Shown here piece by piece: positions 1 through 9,042 of a DNA stretch of 64,000 nt (its first letter is position 1; the number at the start of each line of letters is the position of its first letter). The notes beneath the pieces are model-generated. The model was not told the DNA's origin and searched no databases. It was given only the letters and a program-made list of their open reading frames with translations. A program made the position numbers and the translations under genes. The stretch is from Ga0077555 sp963741565 (lineage in GTDB: Bacteria; Pseudomonadota; Alphaproteobacteria; Rhizobiales; Hyphomicrobiaceae), in contig CAVUIK010000017.1 of the NCBI GenBank assembly GCA_963741565.1, positions 248,001 to 312,000 of the forward strand. The letters run 5' to 3'.

Positions 1-199
1 TCACCGGACCTTGCAGCAGCTGGGGGAACGCCGCCTTGATCCGGTCCGCCGTCAGCTGGGATTTAACCAGCGGATAATCGCCGGGGTCATAGACCCAAAC
101 CGAGACGTTCGACGTGTTGCCTTTGTCGCCGGCCCGCGCGTGAGCGATTTCGTGCAGCTTGATGCGGCGGTTCGTTAGGGTGCTCGGACTGATGCTCAT
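1..199 (-). CDS. AtuA-associated small C-terminal domain protein (3' end outside window)
   Basis: The N-terminal 66 codons are visible. They start MSISPSTLTN and continue with HEIAHARAGDKGNTSNVSVW, a pattern typical of the small ferredoxin-fold domain found at the C-terminus of long AtuA proteins or encoded as a separate gene after the DUF1446 part. The ATG at 199 overlaps the stop of the upstream AtuA gene by four bases (ATGA), so the two are translationally coupled and probably form one enzyme. The role is inferred from family context (acyclic terpene or branched acyl-CoA catabolism). The 3' end lies beyond base 1, so total length is unknown. Confidence 0.8.
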   Translation of the reverse strand, partial: MSISPSTLTNRRIKLHEIAHARAGDKGNTSNVSVWVYDPGDYPLVKSQLTADRIKAAFPQLLQGPV

Positions 200-1527
200 G
201 CGATGAGAACCCTCACGCTGGGCGTTACCCGCGCGCGATCGATCAATGTGGAGTGCGTGACGACCGACGGCGTGATCTGCCCGCGATAGCCGCCGCCGCC
301 GGCTGGCCCACAGCACAGCATCGATTCCACCTCCCAGAGCATCGTCTCGCAGGCGGCCCGGTCCGCCGAACGCATGGCGACACGCACGCGGGCATCCTCG
401 CTCTCGATGCGCCGTTCATGCGCGGTCTGATGCAGCGAATTCAGCCCCACGAGATCGACGCGCATCTGCCGCGCGATCGCCGCATGCCGACGCAACCGGT
501 CATCGAGAATGTCGGCGGCAAGCCGTGCGCGGGCCGCCGCATTGGGCCCCGCATAACTGACGCCGGCCTCGGCGAAATGACCTCCATCGAAACCAACCGT
601 CACCTTCAACTGGTCGGGCCGCCTCGAACCGCCGGCTTTCGTCACGGCAACGCGATCACGGCCCTGCTCATGCACCTCGACCTTCGAGAAATCGGCCGTG
701 ACGTCGGGCGTAAGGTACCTCCTTGGATCGTGAACTTCATACAGCAGCTGCTCCTTCACCGTGCGCGGCGTCACCATGCCGCCAGCATCGGCGAGCTTGG
801 TGATGACCACGGTGCCATCGGCAGCAACCTCGGCAATCGGATATCCGCAATCGGCAAGCCGCGGCACGTCCTTGATCCCGGGATCGGCGAAATAGCCGCC
901 GGTGATCTGCATGCCGCATTCCATCAGATGGCCAACCAGTGTGCCGCGGCCGAGCGCTGCCCAATCATCGCGCTGCCAGCCGTACGTGTGCACGATCGGC
1001 GAAAGGAAGAGCGACGGATCGGCGACACGCCCCGTGATCACCACATCGGCGCCGGTCTCCAGTGCCGGCAAGATCGCATCGATGCCGAGATAGACGTTGG
1101 CGCCGGCCAGCGGCAGCCCGACCTCCTTGACCATCCGGTCATGGTTGTCGAAGAGGCGCGTTTCCGGCGTGATCTGGTCGGTGATCTCGTCGCCAAGCAC
1201 GGCCGCGACCTTGAGCCCCTTGAGACCGAGCTCGCGCGCGATATTGATCGTCAACTCGGCGGCATCCGGCACATTGGCGACACCCATGTTGGTGACGATC
1301 CGCGTGCCGTTCGCCTTGCAGGCCGTGAGCACGGCCCGCATGCGCGCGCCGAGCTGCGGATTGTAACCCTTCTTCGGATCGAGCTTGCGGTCGCGGTGGC
1401 CGAAGGCCAGCGTGCGCTCACCGATCGTCTCGAACACGAGATAGTCGAGCCCGCCTTTGACGGCGAGGTCGACGGCCGGCTCGAGCCGATCCGACGAGAA
1501 GCCTGCTCCGCAACCTAATCTCAGCAT
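196..1527 (-). CDS. AtuA-like (DUF1446) family protein
   Basis: This 443-residue protein starts MLRLGCGAGFSSDR and contains the Gly-rich and Asp-rich blocks of the DUF1446/AtuA family, such as GLDYLVFETIGERTLA, TNMGVANVPDA, GADVVITGRVADPSLFL and CCGPAGGGGYRG. Pseudomonas AtuA is needed for acyclic terpene (citronellol/geraniol) use, but many family members sit in other acyl-CoA degradation clusters, so the substrate here is unknown. The ATG at 1527 was chosen because the family begins close to this Gly-rich segment. Codons further upstream read into the end of the preceding gene. The C-terminal domain of long AtuA proteins is split off into the next gene (1-199). Confidence 0.85.
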   Translation of the reverse strand: MLRLGCGAGFSSDRLEPAVDLAVKGGLDYLVFETIGERTLAFGHRDRKLDPKKGYNPQLGARMRAVLTACKANGTRIVTNMGVANVPDAAELTINIARELGLKGLKVAAVLGDEITDQITPETRLFDNHDRMVKEVGLPLAGANVYLGIDAILPALETGADVVITGRVADPSLFLSPIVHTYGWQRDDWAALGRGTLVGHLMECGMQITGGYFADPGIKDVPRLADCGYPIAEVAADGTVVITKLADAGGMVTPRTVKEQLLYEVHDPRRYLTPDVTADFSKVEVHEQGRDRVAVTKAGGSRRPDQLKVTVGFDGGHFAEAGVSYAGPNAAARARLAADILDDRLRRHAAIARQMRVDLVGLNSLHQTAHERRIESEDARVRVAMRSADRAACETMLWEVESMLCCGPAGGGGYRGQITPSVVTHSTLIDRARVTPSVRVLIA

Positions 1528-1541
1528 GTCAGCTCCTCCGG

Positions 1542-2546
1542 TCAGCTGCCGGGCAGGTTGTGCGCCTCGGGGAAGAACAGATCCTTCCACGACTCGGGCT
1601 TGGTCTTGACCATGCCAATCTTGTGCATGAAGCTGACGACGGTGCCCACCTTGTTGGGTACTTTGGTGAACTCGATATCCTTCGAGTTCAACAGAGCAAA
1701 CACGTCGTCCTCGCTCAACCGCTTCTCTTTGGTCATCTCGATGAAGAGCTTGGCAGTGCGCCGCTTGTCCGCATTGGCCCACTCGAACAACTCGTCGAAG
1801 GCCTTGTTGACGGCCTCGAAGACTTTTGGGTTCTCCTTCCGGAACTTCTCGTTGGACGTGAACGTCAGGCCCGTCATCGATCCGCCGATGATCTCGTAGG
1901 CCGTCGTGACGGTCCGTAGACCCGCCTTCATCTCAGCCTCATGGAAGGGCGAAGTTGCAAAGTGGGTGTTGATTTCGTGGGTCGGGCTGGTGACGGCGGC
2001 CAGCGACTCCGGATGCGGCAACGCCACGATGAAATGATCTATCTTGGTGTGATTACCGGAACCCCACTGCTTGTCTGCCGCCATCGCGAGCATGAGGGCT
2101 TGCGTCGACACCTTCAGCGAGGGGATCGCGATACGGTCCTTCTCGGTGAAATCCGCAATCGACTTGATGTTCGGGTTCCGCGTGTTGAGCCAGATGTTGT
2201 TGTTGGCGACGGAGCCCAGCGCCTTGACGCCGATGTTTCCGCGCGTGCGATCCCAGATCACCGCCATGGACGGAATACCCTGGCATGCGAAATGGAGGTT
2301 ACCGGACAGCATGGCGTCGTTCAGCGCCGCCGGTCCGCCAAGCTTGCCCCAGGTCACCTTGACGTCGCCCATCCCGGAGGCCGCAAGATGCTTTTCGACA
2401 AGCTTGTTGCCCTCCATCACCATCGCGGGAATATAGACGGCGCCGAACTGCTGACCCAGGACCACCTCTTTCACTTCGGCCCTGACGCCGAGTGTCGATG
2501 CAAGCAGCGCTGCCGCCACCGCAATCGACGTGATGAGCTTCAACAT
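1542..2546 (-). CDS. ABC transporter substrate-binding protein, NMT1/SsuA-like
   Basis: The 334-residue product begins with a signal peptide (MLKLITSIAVAAALLAS, cleavage probably after VRA). A periplasmic type II binding fold of the NMT1/THI5/SsuA class follows, with blocks such as EVVLGQQFGAVYIPAMVMEG, MLSGNLHFACQGIPSMAVIWD and DRIAIPSLKVSTQALML. It should bind a small organic ligand in the periplasm for an ABC importer. No ATPase or permease gene lies beside it in the window. The start at 2546 is supported by a GGAGGACT ribosome binding site just upstream. It is 14 nt from the AtuA gene, suggesting co-transcription and that the ligand feeds this catabolic cluster (inference). Confidence 0.85.
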   Translation of the reverse strand: MLKLITSIAVAAALLASTLGVRAEVKEVVLGQQFGAVYIPAMVMEGNKLVEKHLAASGMGDVKVTWGKLGGPAALNDAMLSGNLHFACQGIPSMAVIWDRTRGNIGVKALGSVANNNIWLNTRNPNIKSIADFTEKDRIAIPSLKVSTQALMLAMAADKQWGSGNHTKIDHFIVALPHPESLAAVTSPTHEINTHFATSPFHEAEMKAGLRTVTTAYEIIGGSMTGLTFTSNEKFRKENPKVFEAVNKAFDELFEWANADKRRTAKLFIEMTKEKRLSEDDVFALLNSKDIEFTKVPNKVGTVVSFMHKIGMVKTKPESWKDLFFPEAHNLPGS

Positions 2547-2608
2547 ATCTTCAGTCCTCCCTTTTTTGATTGAATGCTGGCATCTGATAGCAGCCGAACG
2601 CGCCGCGG

Positions 2609-3130
2609 TCACGTCCCGCATGGCCAAGTCTGTCTGCATAGCTGTTTCTCGAGATAGGCGACGCCATAGCTTCTGTCAGGCAGCCAACGCTCGCCAACGT
2701 ACCGGAAACCGAGACGCTCGTGGAAGCGCATGGAACCCGGGTTGGGCGGCTCGAGATTAACCTCGCAGAGCAGAACACGGCGGCTGCCAGCAAGGCGGCG
2801 GCAAGCCTCGGCGTAGAGTTTCTCACCAACGCCTTGACCGCGCGCCTCGGAAGCAACGGCAATCCGGTCGCAATAGGCGAACTGAGGATAGTGGTCCACG
2901 CACCACCGGTAGTTCGGGCTCCGGTAATCCGTTCCTTCAAACATGCAGAGAATGAATCCTAACAATCGGCCGCCCGCGAGCTCCGCCACCACCGTCAAGC
3001 TCGCCATCTCCTGGAGCCGCGCAAGCTCGCCGATCGTCACCGCGCCAACACCCGGCGTCGAAGCCGCATTGATCGTGTGCAAACGACCAATATCCGTGGG
3101 ACTCGCGTCTCGAATGCGCAAACCAGCCAT
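2609..3130 (-). CDS. GNAT family N-acetyltransferase
   Basis: The 173-residue protein has the GNAT acetyl-CoA binding motif A: the strand YCDRIAVASEARGQGVGEKLY contains the R/Q-x-x-G-x-G/A pattern (ARGQGVGEKL), followed by an acceptor-side PGSMRFHERLGFRYVGER block typical of the C-terminal part. It would transfer an acetyl group from acetyl-CoA to an amine. The acceptor cannot be read from sequence. It lies in the minus-strand run between the ThDP enzyme (13 nt upstream) and the binding protein, so it is probably in the same operon. Confidence 0.85.
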   Translation of the reverse strand: MAGLRIRDASPTDIGRLHTINAASTPGVGAVTIGELARLQEMASLTVVAELAGGRLLGFILCMFEGTDYRSPNYRWCVDHYPQFAYCDRIAVASEARGQGVGEKLYAEACRRLAGSRRVLLCEVNLEPPNPGSMRFHERLGFRYVGERWLPDRSYGVAYLEKQLCRQTWPCGT

Positions 3131-3142
3131 GACACGATCCGG

Positions 3143-4894
3143 CTATACGGGACGGTCGCCCTTTTTGACGGTGAGTGCGGCGCGATTGTCGGCGGCGGGT
3201 AGCATCTTTGAGGGATCGCGCGTGACGACAACGTCGAGGATGGTTGGCGTGGATGTGTTTTCCAGGCCTTCCTTCAAAGCCTTGCTGAGCTTGTCCGGAT
3301 CGGTGACTCGAATCCCCTTGCAGCCGAAGCCCTCGGCGATCTGCGCATAGTTCATCTCAATCAAATCCGAGGACTGGTAGGCGCCCTGGCCGTAGACTGC
3401 GTGCTGCAGCGCCTTCACGTAGCCGGACGCCGCGTTGTTGAACACCACCGCCACAAAGCTTGCGCCGACGCGGCGAGCCGTCTCCAGCTCGCCAAGGCTC
3501 ATGTTGAAACCGCCGTCGCCGGTCAGCGAAACCACGCGGCGCTTCGGGCCAACGGCCATCTGTGCGCCGATGCCGCCCGGCACGCCGTAACCGATCGACG
3601 CAAAACCGCGATCTGGCAGGAAGTGACGCCCGGCCTGCTTGGTGTCGAACATCAGCCCGCCCCAGTGGGCCGCAAAGCCGCCATCGGCGACAACGACGCC
3701 ATCGGCAGGCATGATCGTATTCAGCTCGTTCATGAGACGGCCGACGTTGATCGGACTCTCCTTCGATTCAAGGCGATCCTTCGCGCCCTTGCGCCACTCG
3801 GCCATGCGTTTCGGCAGTTCGGCAACGTAGGCAGAGCGTTTCTGCGCAATCGCCTTGCCGGACCCGAGGGCAGCGGCCAGATCCTCGATTGTCAGCTTGG
3901 CGTCACCGGCGAGCGCCACATCGGTGCGCGTCGTGCGCCCGATCTCGGTCGGATCGATCTCCACATGGATGACGGGTTTGCCAGGTTGGATCAGAGAGAA
4001 GCGCTTGGTCGCGATCTCACCGAGCTTACAGCCGACGACCAGCAAACAATCGGAGGCGTCGATCAAGGCGTTAGCAATCCGGTCATAGCGCCCGAACAGG
4101 CCCGCGGAATGCGAATGCGTGCAGGCGATGGCACCCTTGCCAGACATCGTGTGGGCGACCGGAATGCCGTAGCTCACCGCGAATTTTTCCAGCACGCCCC
4201 ACGCCTCCGAGATGTGGATGCCGCCGCCAGCCAGGATCAAGGGGCGCTCGGCTTTCGCCAACATCGCCGCCGCCTTCTCCAAACTCGATCCGTCAGGGCG
4301 CGTGCGCCGCGACTGCGCCTTCAAGGTTTCCGGATCGACCCAGAAATCGGCCGCGTCGAAGTCGTGCTCGCCGTGCGCGATGTCCTCGGGCACATCGATG
4401 ATGACGGGCCCTGGCCGGCCACTGGTCGCCACCGCGAACGCACGCCGCACATGCTCGGGGAGGCGTTTGATCGACTCGACCCGTACGATCTCCTTGACAG
4501 CGGGGCGCAGGATCTCGAGTTGGCGCGCCTCCTGCGTCATGTTTTTCCAGGCGTGTTCGCGATTGGCGTCGCCGACGATGGAGATCATCGGGATGCCGGC
4601 ATTTAGGCTCTCGATCAGGCCCGTGGTCAGGTTGGTCGCTCCAGGGCCCAGCGTGCCGTCGGCAACGGCAGGGCGGTTGGTGACCTTCGCCCAGGCATCG
4701 GCGGCGAAGGCACCGCAGCGCTCGTCGTTGATCAGATAGTGCTTCAAGCCCAGCGCCCGGCACGCCTCATAGAACGGCAGCAGCTGGAAACCACCCATGC
4801 CGAACATCGGGCCGCAACCAGAAAGCTTCAGCATCTCGGCAAGGGCGTGGCCACCGGTCATGCGGCGGGTCGAATTCGGGGTCGGTGGGGTCAT
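3143..4894 (-). CDS. Thiamine diphosphate-dependent enzyme, acetolactate synthase-like
   Basis: This protein of about 583 residues has the three-domain ThDP layout. The N-terminal PYR domain carries the catalytic-Glu region (LINDERCGAFAADAWAKV) and the GPGATNLTTGL loop. The central domain has the LVVGCKLGEIATKRF region. The C-terminal PP domain has the GDG...NN cofactor motif (GDGGFNMSLGELETA then FNNAASGYVKAL). Relatives include acetolactate synthase, oxalyl-CoA decarboxylase and sulfoacetaldehyde acetyltransferase, and the sequence does not settle which reaction occurs. No regulatory small subunit is nearby, so a catabolic 2-oxoacid enzyme is more likely than valine biosynthesis. The ATG at 4894 has an upstream GAGG. 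An in-frame ATG at 4981 would add 29 Pro-rich residues but has no Shine-Dalgarno. Confidence 0.85.
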   Translation of the reverse strand: MTPPTPNSTRRMTGGHALAEMLKLSGCGPMFGMGGFQLLPFYEACRALGLKHYLINDERCGAFAADAWAKVTNRPAVADGTLGPGATNLTTGLIESLNAGIPMISIVGDANREHAWKNMTQEARQLEILRPAVKEIVRVESIKRLPEHVRRAFAVATSGRPGPVIIDVPEDIAHGEHDFDAADFWVDPETLKAQSRRTRPDGSSLEKAAAMLAKAERPLILAGGGIHISEAWGVLEKFAVSYGIPVAHTMSGKGAIACTHSHSAGLFGRYDRIANALIDASDCLLVVGCKLGEIATKRFSLIQPGKPVIHVEIDPTEIGRTTRTDVALAGDAKLTIEDLAAALGSGKAIAQKRSAYVAELPKRMAEWRKGAKDRLESKESPINVGRLMNELNTIMPADGVVVADGGFAAHWGGLMFDTKQAGRHFLPDRGFASIGYGVPGGIGAQMAVGPKRRVVSLTGDGGFNMSLGELETARRVGASFVAVVFNNAASGYVKALQHAVYGQGAYQSSDLIEMNYAQIAEGFGCKGIRVTDPDKLSKALKEGLENTSTPTILDVVVTRDPSKMLPAADNRAALTVKKGDRPV

Positions 4895-5003
4895 GGCGTG
4901 GCCTCGAAGAACTGGCGTGGTTGGGTGGTCAACAGGTGGGGTTGCAGCAAGGGGTGGGGATATGTTTTTGGGGGCATTCAAGCAGCAAAGTTAACAGAAG
5001 GCG

Positions 5004-5822
5004 TCATGTATTGTCGGCGACGGGTGAGGGCGAACTGGTCGTGCCAGCAGTCGCCCCGGCGTCGATCGGGTGGATAACGCCCGTCACCCATCGCGCCATG
5101 TCGGAGCACAGATAGACGACGCCGTTGCCGATGTCCCAGCCGGAACCTTCCGTCTGCAGCAAGGAGCGCTGACGGCGGGCTTCGCGCAATTCATTGCTCA
5201 TGCCGTTGCCGCGCGAATAAACCATCGGCGTATAGACCATGCCGGGCGCAATGCAGTTCACGCGGATGCCTTCAGGGCCGTGCTGCGCGGCCATGGCCCG
5301 CGTGAGATTGACGACGGCACCCTTGGACGTCGGATAGAGGAGACCCGGATGTCCACCGCGTAGCCCGGCCACAGACGCAATATTGACGATTGATCCCGCC
5401 TTCTGCTTGCGCATCTCGGGGATTGCGTACTTGGCCATCAGCATCATCGAGGTCACGTTGATGCGCATGGCCTGATCCCAGGCTTCCGGATCGACGTCCA
5501 CTGCATTCCCAGGCGGTCCGCCGATACCGACATTATTGACCAGAATGTCGACGCGCCCCCACGCTGCGACTGTCTTGGCGACGGCAGCCTGGCAGGACGC
5601 CGCTTTCGTTACATCAGCCTCGACCAGCATGGAGGTTCCACCCTCCTTGTCGATCATCGCCTTCGTCGCCTCTGCTGCCTTTACCGTCGTATCGAGCAGC
5701 GCCACCTTCACGCCCTCGCGCGCGAGCAGGATCGCCGCCGCACGTCCATTGCCGATGCCATCGGCGCGCGATCCGGCGCCGGTGACGATCGCGACTTTGG
5801 TTTTCAATCCCATCTCGGGCAT
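5004..5822 (-). CDS. SDR family NAD(P)-dependent oxidoreductase
   Basis: The 272-residue protein is a classical short-chain dehydrogenase. It has a nucleotide-binding loop VTGAGSRADGIGNGRA, an NNVG motif (DILVNNVGIGG), a catalytic Ser region (SIVNIASVAG), the YxxxK pair (YPTSK) and PG (CIAPGMVYTP). The Gly-rich loop is longer than the usual TGxxxGIG. An AGGAG site precedes the ATG at 5822. It is the first gene of the minus-strand run 1-5822 and probably acts on a hydroxy or keto intermediate of that pathway. The substrate is unknown. Confidence 0.87.
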   Translation of the reverse strand: MPEMGLKTKVAIVTGAGSRADGIGNGRAAAILLAREGVKVALLDTTVKAAEATKAMIDKEGGTSMLVEADVTKAASCQAAVAKTVAAWGRVDILVNNVGIGGPPGNAVDVDPEAWDQAMRINVTSMMLMAKYAIPEMRKQKAGSIVNIASVAGLRGGHPGLLYPTSKGAVVNLTRAMAAQHGPEGIRVNCIAPGMVYTPMVYSRGNGMSNELREARRQRSLLQTEGSGWDIGNGVVYLCSDMARWVTGVIHPIDAGATAGTTSSPSPVADNT

Positions 5823-5960
5823 CGTGTGGCGTCTCCTTGAAAGCGCAATGGCTTCGTCGCCTTGCGCAAAGTTAAGCAGAGTTACGCGGAGCCGCCAACG
5901 TCCACCAGGAACAATCAATGCTCGCAGTTCGCGCCTCAGCCGGTATCGGGTAAGTGCTGA

Positions 5961-7529
5961 TCATTCATTGAGGCCAGCTTTGCGCAACCCTTCTATAAAA
6001 AGATCGATCAACACAGGCGTCTGATAGGGAACGTTCTGCCTGATCCAGTCTATTGATAGATCCGGCTGTTCTCGTTGCAGTCCGGCCAGACTTGCGCGCG
6101 CATCGTCGATGCGACCGGCGTGCGCGAGGCTGGCGCAATGCAGACGTAGAGCCCCTCGGAAGTCGGGGCGTAGGCGAAGTTGCTCGCTCGTGAATTGGAG
6201 GGCCTGCTCAAATCGTCGCGCTGCGAAGTGGGCGATCGCCAAGCCAGAAAAAAATCGAGCCATCTCCGGATCGAGTGGACTGAGCCGAATTGCCAGAGAC
6301 GCATGTTCGATCGCGTCGTCGGATTGGCCAGCGAATGCCAACCCATGACTGAGGTGAGAATGGGCCGCGGCCGAACTCGGATTTAGTTTGACCGCGCTGC
6401 GGAAAGCCGCGACCGATTCCCCGGTCCGGTGCTGCATCATTGCAGCATATCCAAGCGCCGAATGTCCCCATGGGTTCCGATCGTCGAGCCCGATCGCCCG
6501 CTCAGCGTGCTGGCGACCGACCGCAACATGCGGCTCCTTTGCCAGCCAGCCCATGTGAACCGCAAAGACGAGACAGAAACCGAGCAGGGCCTGAGCGGGT
6601 GGATAGTTCGGATTGACCTCGATGGCATGCTTCAAGGTTTCTATTGCGCCCTCATAGTCCAGCTTTGTCAGCCGCCACGATTGGCTTTGGGCACGAGCGG
6701 TCAATTCCCAGCTTCCGAGATCAGCTGTGGCCCGGAGCGTAACACGGCCTCCTTCCGCCACAAGCAAGTGTGGCTCGACAGCCGCTGTTACGCTGTTCGT
6801 GATCTCGTCCTGCACAGCGAAAAACTCGCCGACAGTCTTGTCATACTGTTCTGCCCAATGGTGGACGCCGGTCGTCGCATCGACAAGCCGAGCGTTAATG
6901 CGCAACCGCTGCCCCGAACGCCGCACACTTCCGTCGAGGACATATCGCACGCCGAGCTCGCGAGACACTTGCTGCAAATCGCCAACGCGATGCTTGTAGA
7001 CAAATGACGAGTTGCGCGCGATGACGAATAGCCATCGGATCCGCGCCAGCTCCGTGATCAGATCCTCGGTCATACCATCGGCAAAATGGCCACTGTCCTC
7101 ATCGGGCCCCAAGTTCGCAAACGGCAGAACGACGATGGACGGCTGATCCGGCAAGGCGAGAACTTTCGGTGCCGTCGGGTTGCTCTCGATCTGAACAACA
7201 TCAGGCCCCCGTGTAGACCCTGTTTCAACGACGTCACCGACGAAGCGAAACCCTTTGCGCGGCAACGTGCGAATGAGCCGCTGCTGTTCGCCATTATCGC
7301 GGACGGCGGCACGAGCTGCATTGATCCGGTTGGCCAATGCAGAGTCCGAGACAATGCGTCCACTCCAAACCGAGTCTATCAGCGCATCCTTGGTGACGAC
7401 ATGCGCTCGATTGCGGATCAAATGCACGAGTACATCAAAAACCTGTGGCTCGACCGAGACCAACTGTCCATCTCGGCTCAACTCCCGCCGATCCGCGTCG
7501 AGAACGCAATTTTCGAACACCCAGATCAT
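5961..7529 (-). CDS. Winged-helix regulator with TolB-like and TPR domains (CadC-type, no membrane segment)
   Basis: The roughly 522-residue protein has three parts. An OmpR/CadC-type DNA-binding winged helix occupies about residues 1-100 (FENCVLDADRRELSRDG, then IRTLPRKGFRFVGDV). A FlgO/TolB-like domain spans about 130-250 (PSIVVLPFANLGPDED, then RINARLVDATTGVHHW). The rest is a tetratricopeptide region with repeats such as AIEVNPNYPPAQALLGF, AVKLNPSSAAAHSHLSHGLA and AIRLSPLDPEMARFFSG. Such proteins are one-component cytosolic regulators related to adenylate-cyclase-associated TPR proteins, and their inputs are poorly known. The ATG at 7529 is preceded by GGAG and fits the domain start. In-frame ATG 7553 and TTG 7557-7559 are alternatives. 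It is divergent from the gene at 7698, which it may control (inference). Confidence 0.82.
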   Translation of the reverse strand: MIWVFENCVLDADRRELSRDGQLVSVEPQVFDVLVHLIRNRAHVVTKDALIDSVWSGRIVSDSALANRINAARAAVRDNGEQQRLIRTLPRKGFRFVGDVVETGSTRGPDVVQIESNPTAPKVLALPDQPSIVVLPFANLGPDEDSGHFADGMTEDLITELARIRWLFVIARNSSFVYKHRVGDLQQVSRELGVRYVLDGSVRRSGQRLRINARLVDATTGVHHWAEQYDKTVGEFFAVQDEITNSVTAAVEPHLLVAEGGRVTLRATADLGSWELTARAQSQSWRLTKLDYEGAIETLKHAIEVNPNYPPAQALLGFCLVFAVHMGWLAKEPHVAVGRQHAERAIGLDDRNPWGHSALGYAAMMQHRTGESVAAFRSAVKLNPSSAAAHSHLSHGLAFAGQSDDAIEHASLAIRLSPLDPEMARFFSGLAIAHFAARRFEQALQFTSEQLRLRPDFRGALRLHCASLAHAGRIDDARASLAGLQREQPDLSIDWIRQNVPYQTPVLIDLFIEGLRKAGLNE

Positions 7530-7697
7530 TGCTCCAAGCTCCGGCGACACCATGAACAACCGATCATGCCATAGCGAGCAAATAAATGAAATCTGAAGCG
7601 TTTGATGATGCCTCCCTCAAGCGCGATCGACCGATGTCAGACAGCATTACCAACTTGAGCCAGCGCACGCGCTGCACGTCAACCTCAGGAGACTAAC

Positions 7698-8957
7698 ATG
7701 CGGAAGACGATCCTCAATCGCGCGATGGCCCCGCTCATCGGGGCAACGCTCAGCGTGGCTGTGCCGAGCGTCGCACACGCCGACATCGTGTCGGATTGGG
7801 GTGCCAGGGCCATTGGCATCGGCGCATCCAAGCAGCTGCCGAATACTCCGTTCACGCGAAGCCTCGCGATGTTGCACGTTGCCATGTTCGAGGCCGTGAA
7901 CGCCGTCGAACGGCGTTACCTGCCCTACAAACTCGAACTGACAGCCGACAAATCGACGTCCAAGGACGCGGCTGCCGCGTCCGCGGCGCACGCCATTCTT
8001 TTGAAGCTGTTCCCCGACCAGCAAGCGGCTCTCGATCAGGCCTTCGCAGCGTCCCTCGTCACGGTCACCGATGCACGGGCGAAAGCAAGCGGGATCGAGC
8101 TTGGTCAGCGCGCAGCGGCCGGCATTATCGCATTGCGGACCGATGATGGCAGTGACGCCAAGGAGAGTTACAGACCCTTTGCAAAGCCGGGCGTCTATGT
8201 CCCGACGGCGCTTCCAATTGAAAGCACAAGCGGAGGCGTGCGGCCATGGGTGATGAAGGAGGGCGCACAATTTCGCCCAGCACCACCGCCTGCCCTCGAT
8301 TCAGAAACCTGGGCTCGCGATCTGAACGAGATCAAGGAGATCGGAGGCGCCGCCAGCAAGACACGAACAACCACCCAGACGGATATCGGGCGCTTCTGGT
8401 TTCTAACGGGACCGCGCTCCTATGGCCCATTGGTGCAGCAGGTCGCCGAAAAGAGAAAACTGGACGTGCTCGACTCCGCGCGCCTGCATGCGCACGTCGC
8501 AATGGCTGCGAGCGACGCTTTCATTGCCGTGTTCGACGCCAAGTACGCCTACAATTTCTGGCGCCCCATCACAGCCATCCGTAACGCGGATCTCGCCTCG
8601 AACCCAAGAACGCAGCGCGACGCCACATGGACGCCATTGGGCGTCACACCACCGCATCCCGAATATCCATGCGCCCACTGCATCACCGCTGCAGCAGTCG
8701 CCGAGGTGCTCAAAGAGCACGGAGGTAACGATATCGGCGGGCTCACGCTCCAAACCACGCCGGCTCCAGGCGGCAGCCGCAGTTGGACGAGCGTCGACGA
8801 CTACAGCAAGGAAGTCTCGGAGGCCCGCATTTATGCCGGGTTCCACTACAGGTTCTCAACCGAAGCTGCCAAGACGATGGGACGCCAGATCGGCGAATTG
8901 ACTGTCAGCACTTTGATGCGCGCGGTCGGCGACACCTCCCCTTCAGCAAAGCGCTAA
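7698..8957 (+). CDS. Vanadium-dependent haloperoxidase-like/PAP2 family secreted protein
   Basis: The 419-residue protein has a signal peptide (cleavage near VAHA/D). Its PAP2/vanadium haloperoxidase site can be placed against Curvularia chloroperoxidase: Lys282 and Arg289 (KYAYNFWRP, correct seven-residue spacing), His327 in PEYPCAHC, and Arg377 and His383 (EARIYAGFHYRF, six-residue spacing). The usual Ser-Gly of the PSGH loop is Cys325-Ala326 here. It may therefore bind vanadate or phosphate at an exported site, as a haloperoxidase or phosphatase, but activity is not proven by sequence. An AGGAG seven bases upstream supports the ATG at 7698. It is transcribed away from the winged-helix/TPR regulator. 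Confidence 0.82.
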   Translation: MRKTILNRAMAPLIGATLSVAVPSVAHADIVSDWGARAIGIGASKQLPNTPFTRSLAMLHVAMFEAVNAVERRYLPYKLELTADKSTSKDAAAASAAHAILLKLFPDQQAALDQAFAASLVTVTDARAKASGIELGQRAAAGIIALRTDDGSDAKESYRPFAKPGVYVPTALPIESTSGGVRPWVMKEGAQFRPAPPPALDSETWARDLNEIKEIGGAASKTRTTTQTDIGRFWFLTGPRSYGPLVQQVAEKRKLDVLDSARLHAHVAMAASDAFIAVFDAKYAYNFWRPITAIRNADLASNPRTQRDATWTPLGVTPPHPEYPCAHCITAAAVAEVLKEHGGNDIGGLTLQTTPAPGGSRSWTSVDDYSKEVSEARIYAGFHYRFSTEAAKTMGRQIGELTVSTLMRAVGDTSPSAKR

Positions 8958-9042
8958 GTTAAATGTCACCATGCGCTGAGATAAGCAGCGGCTCCGCGCG
9001 GACCAGCATATCGTAACGACCGACACACCCCAGGCTTGCTGG

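Noticed and set aside
253..1518. Plus-strand open frame of about 420 codons opposite the AtuA-like gene
   Set aside because: High GC keeps the opposite frame open. Its product is Arg/His-rich with no family motif, while the minus strand encodes a clear DUF1446 protein.
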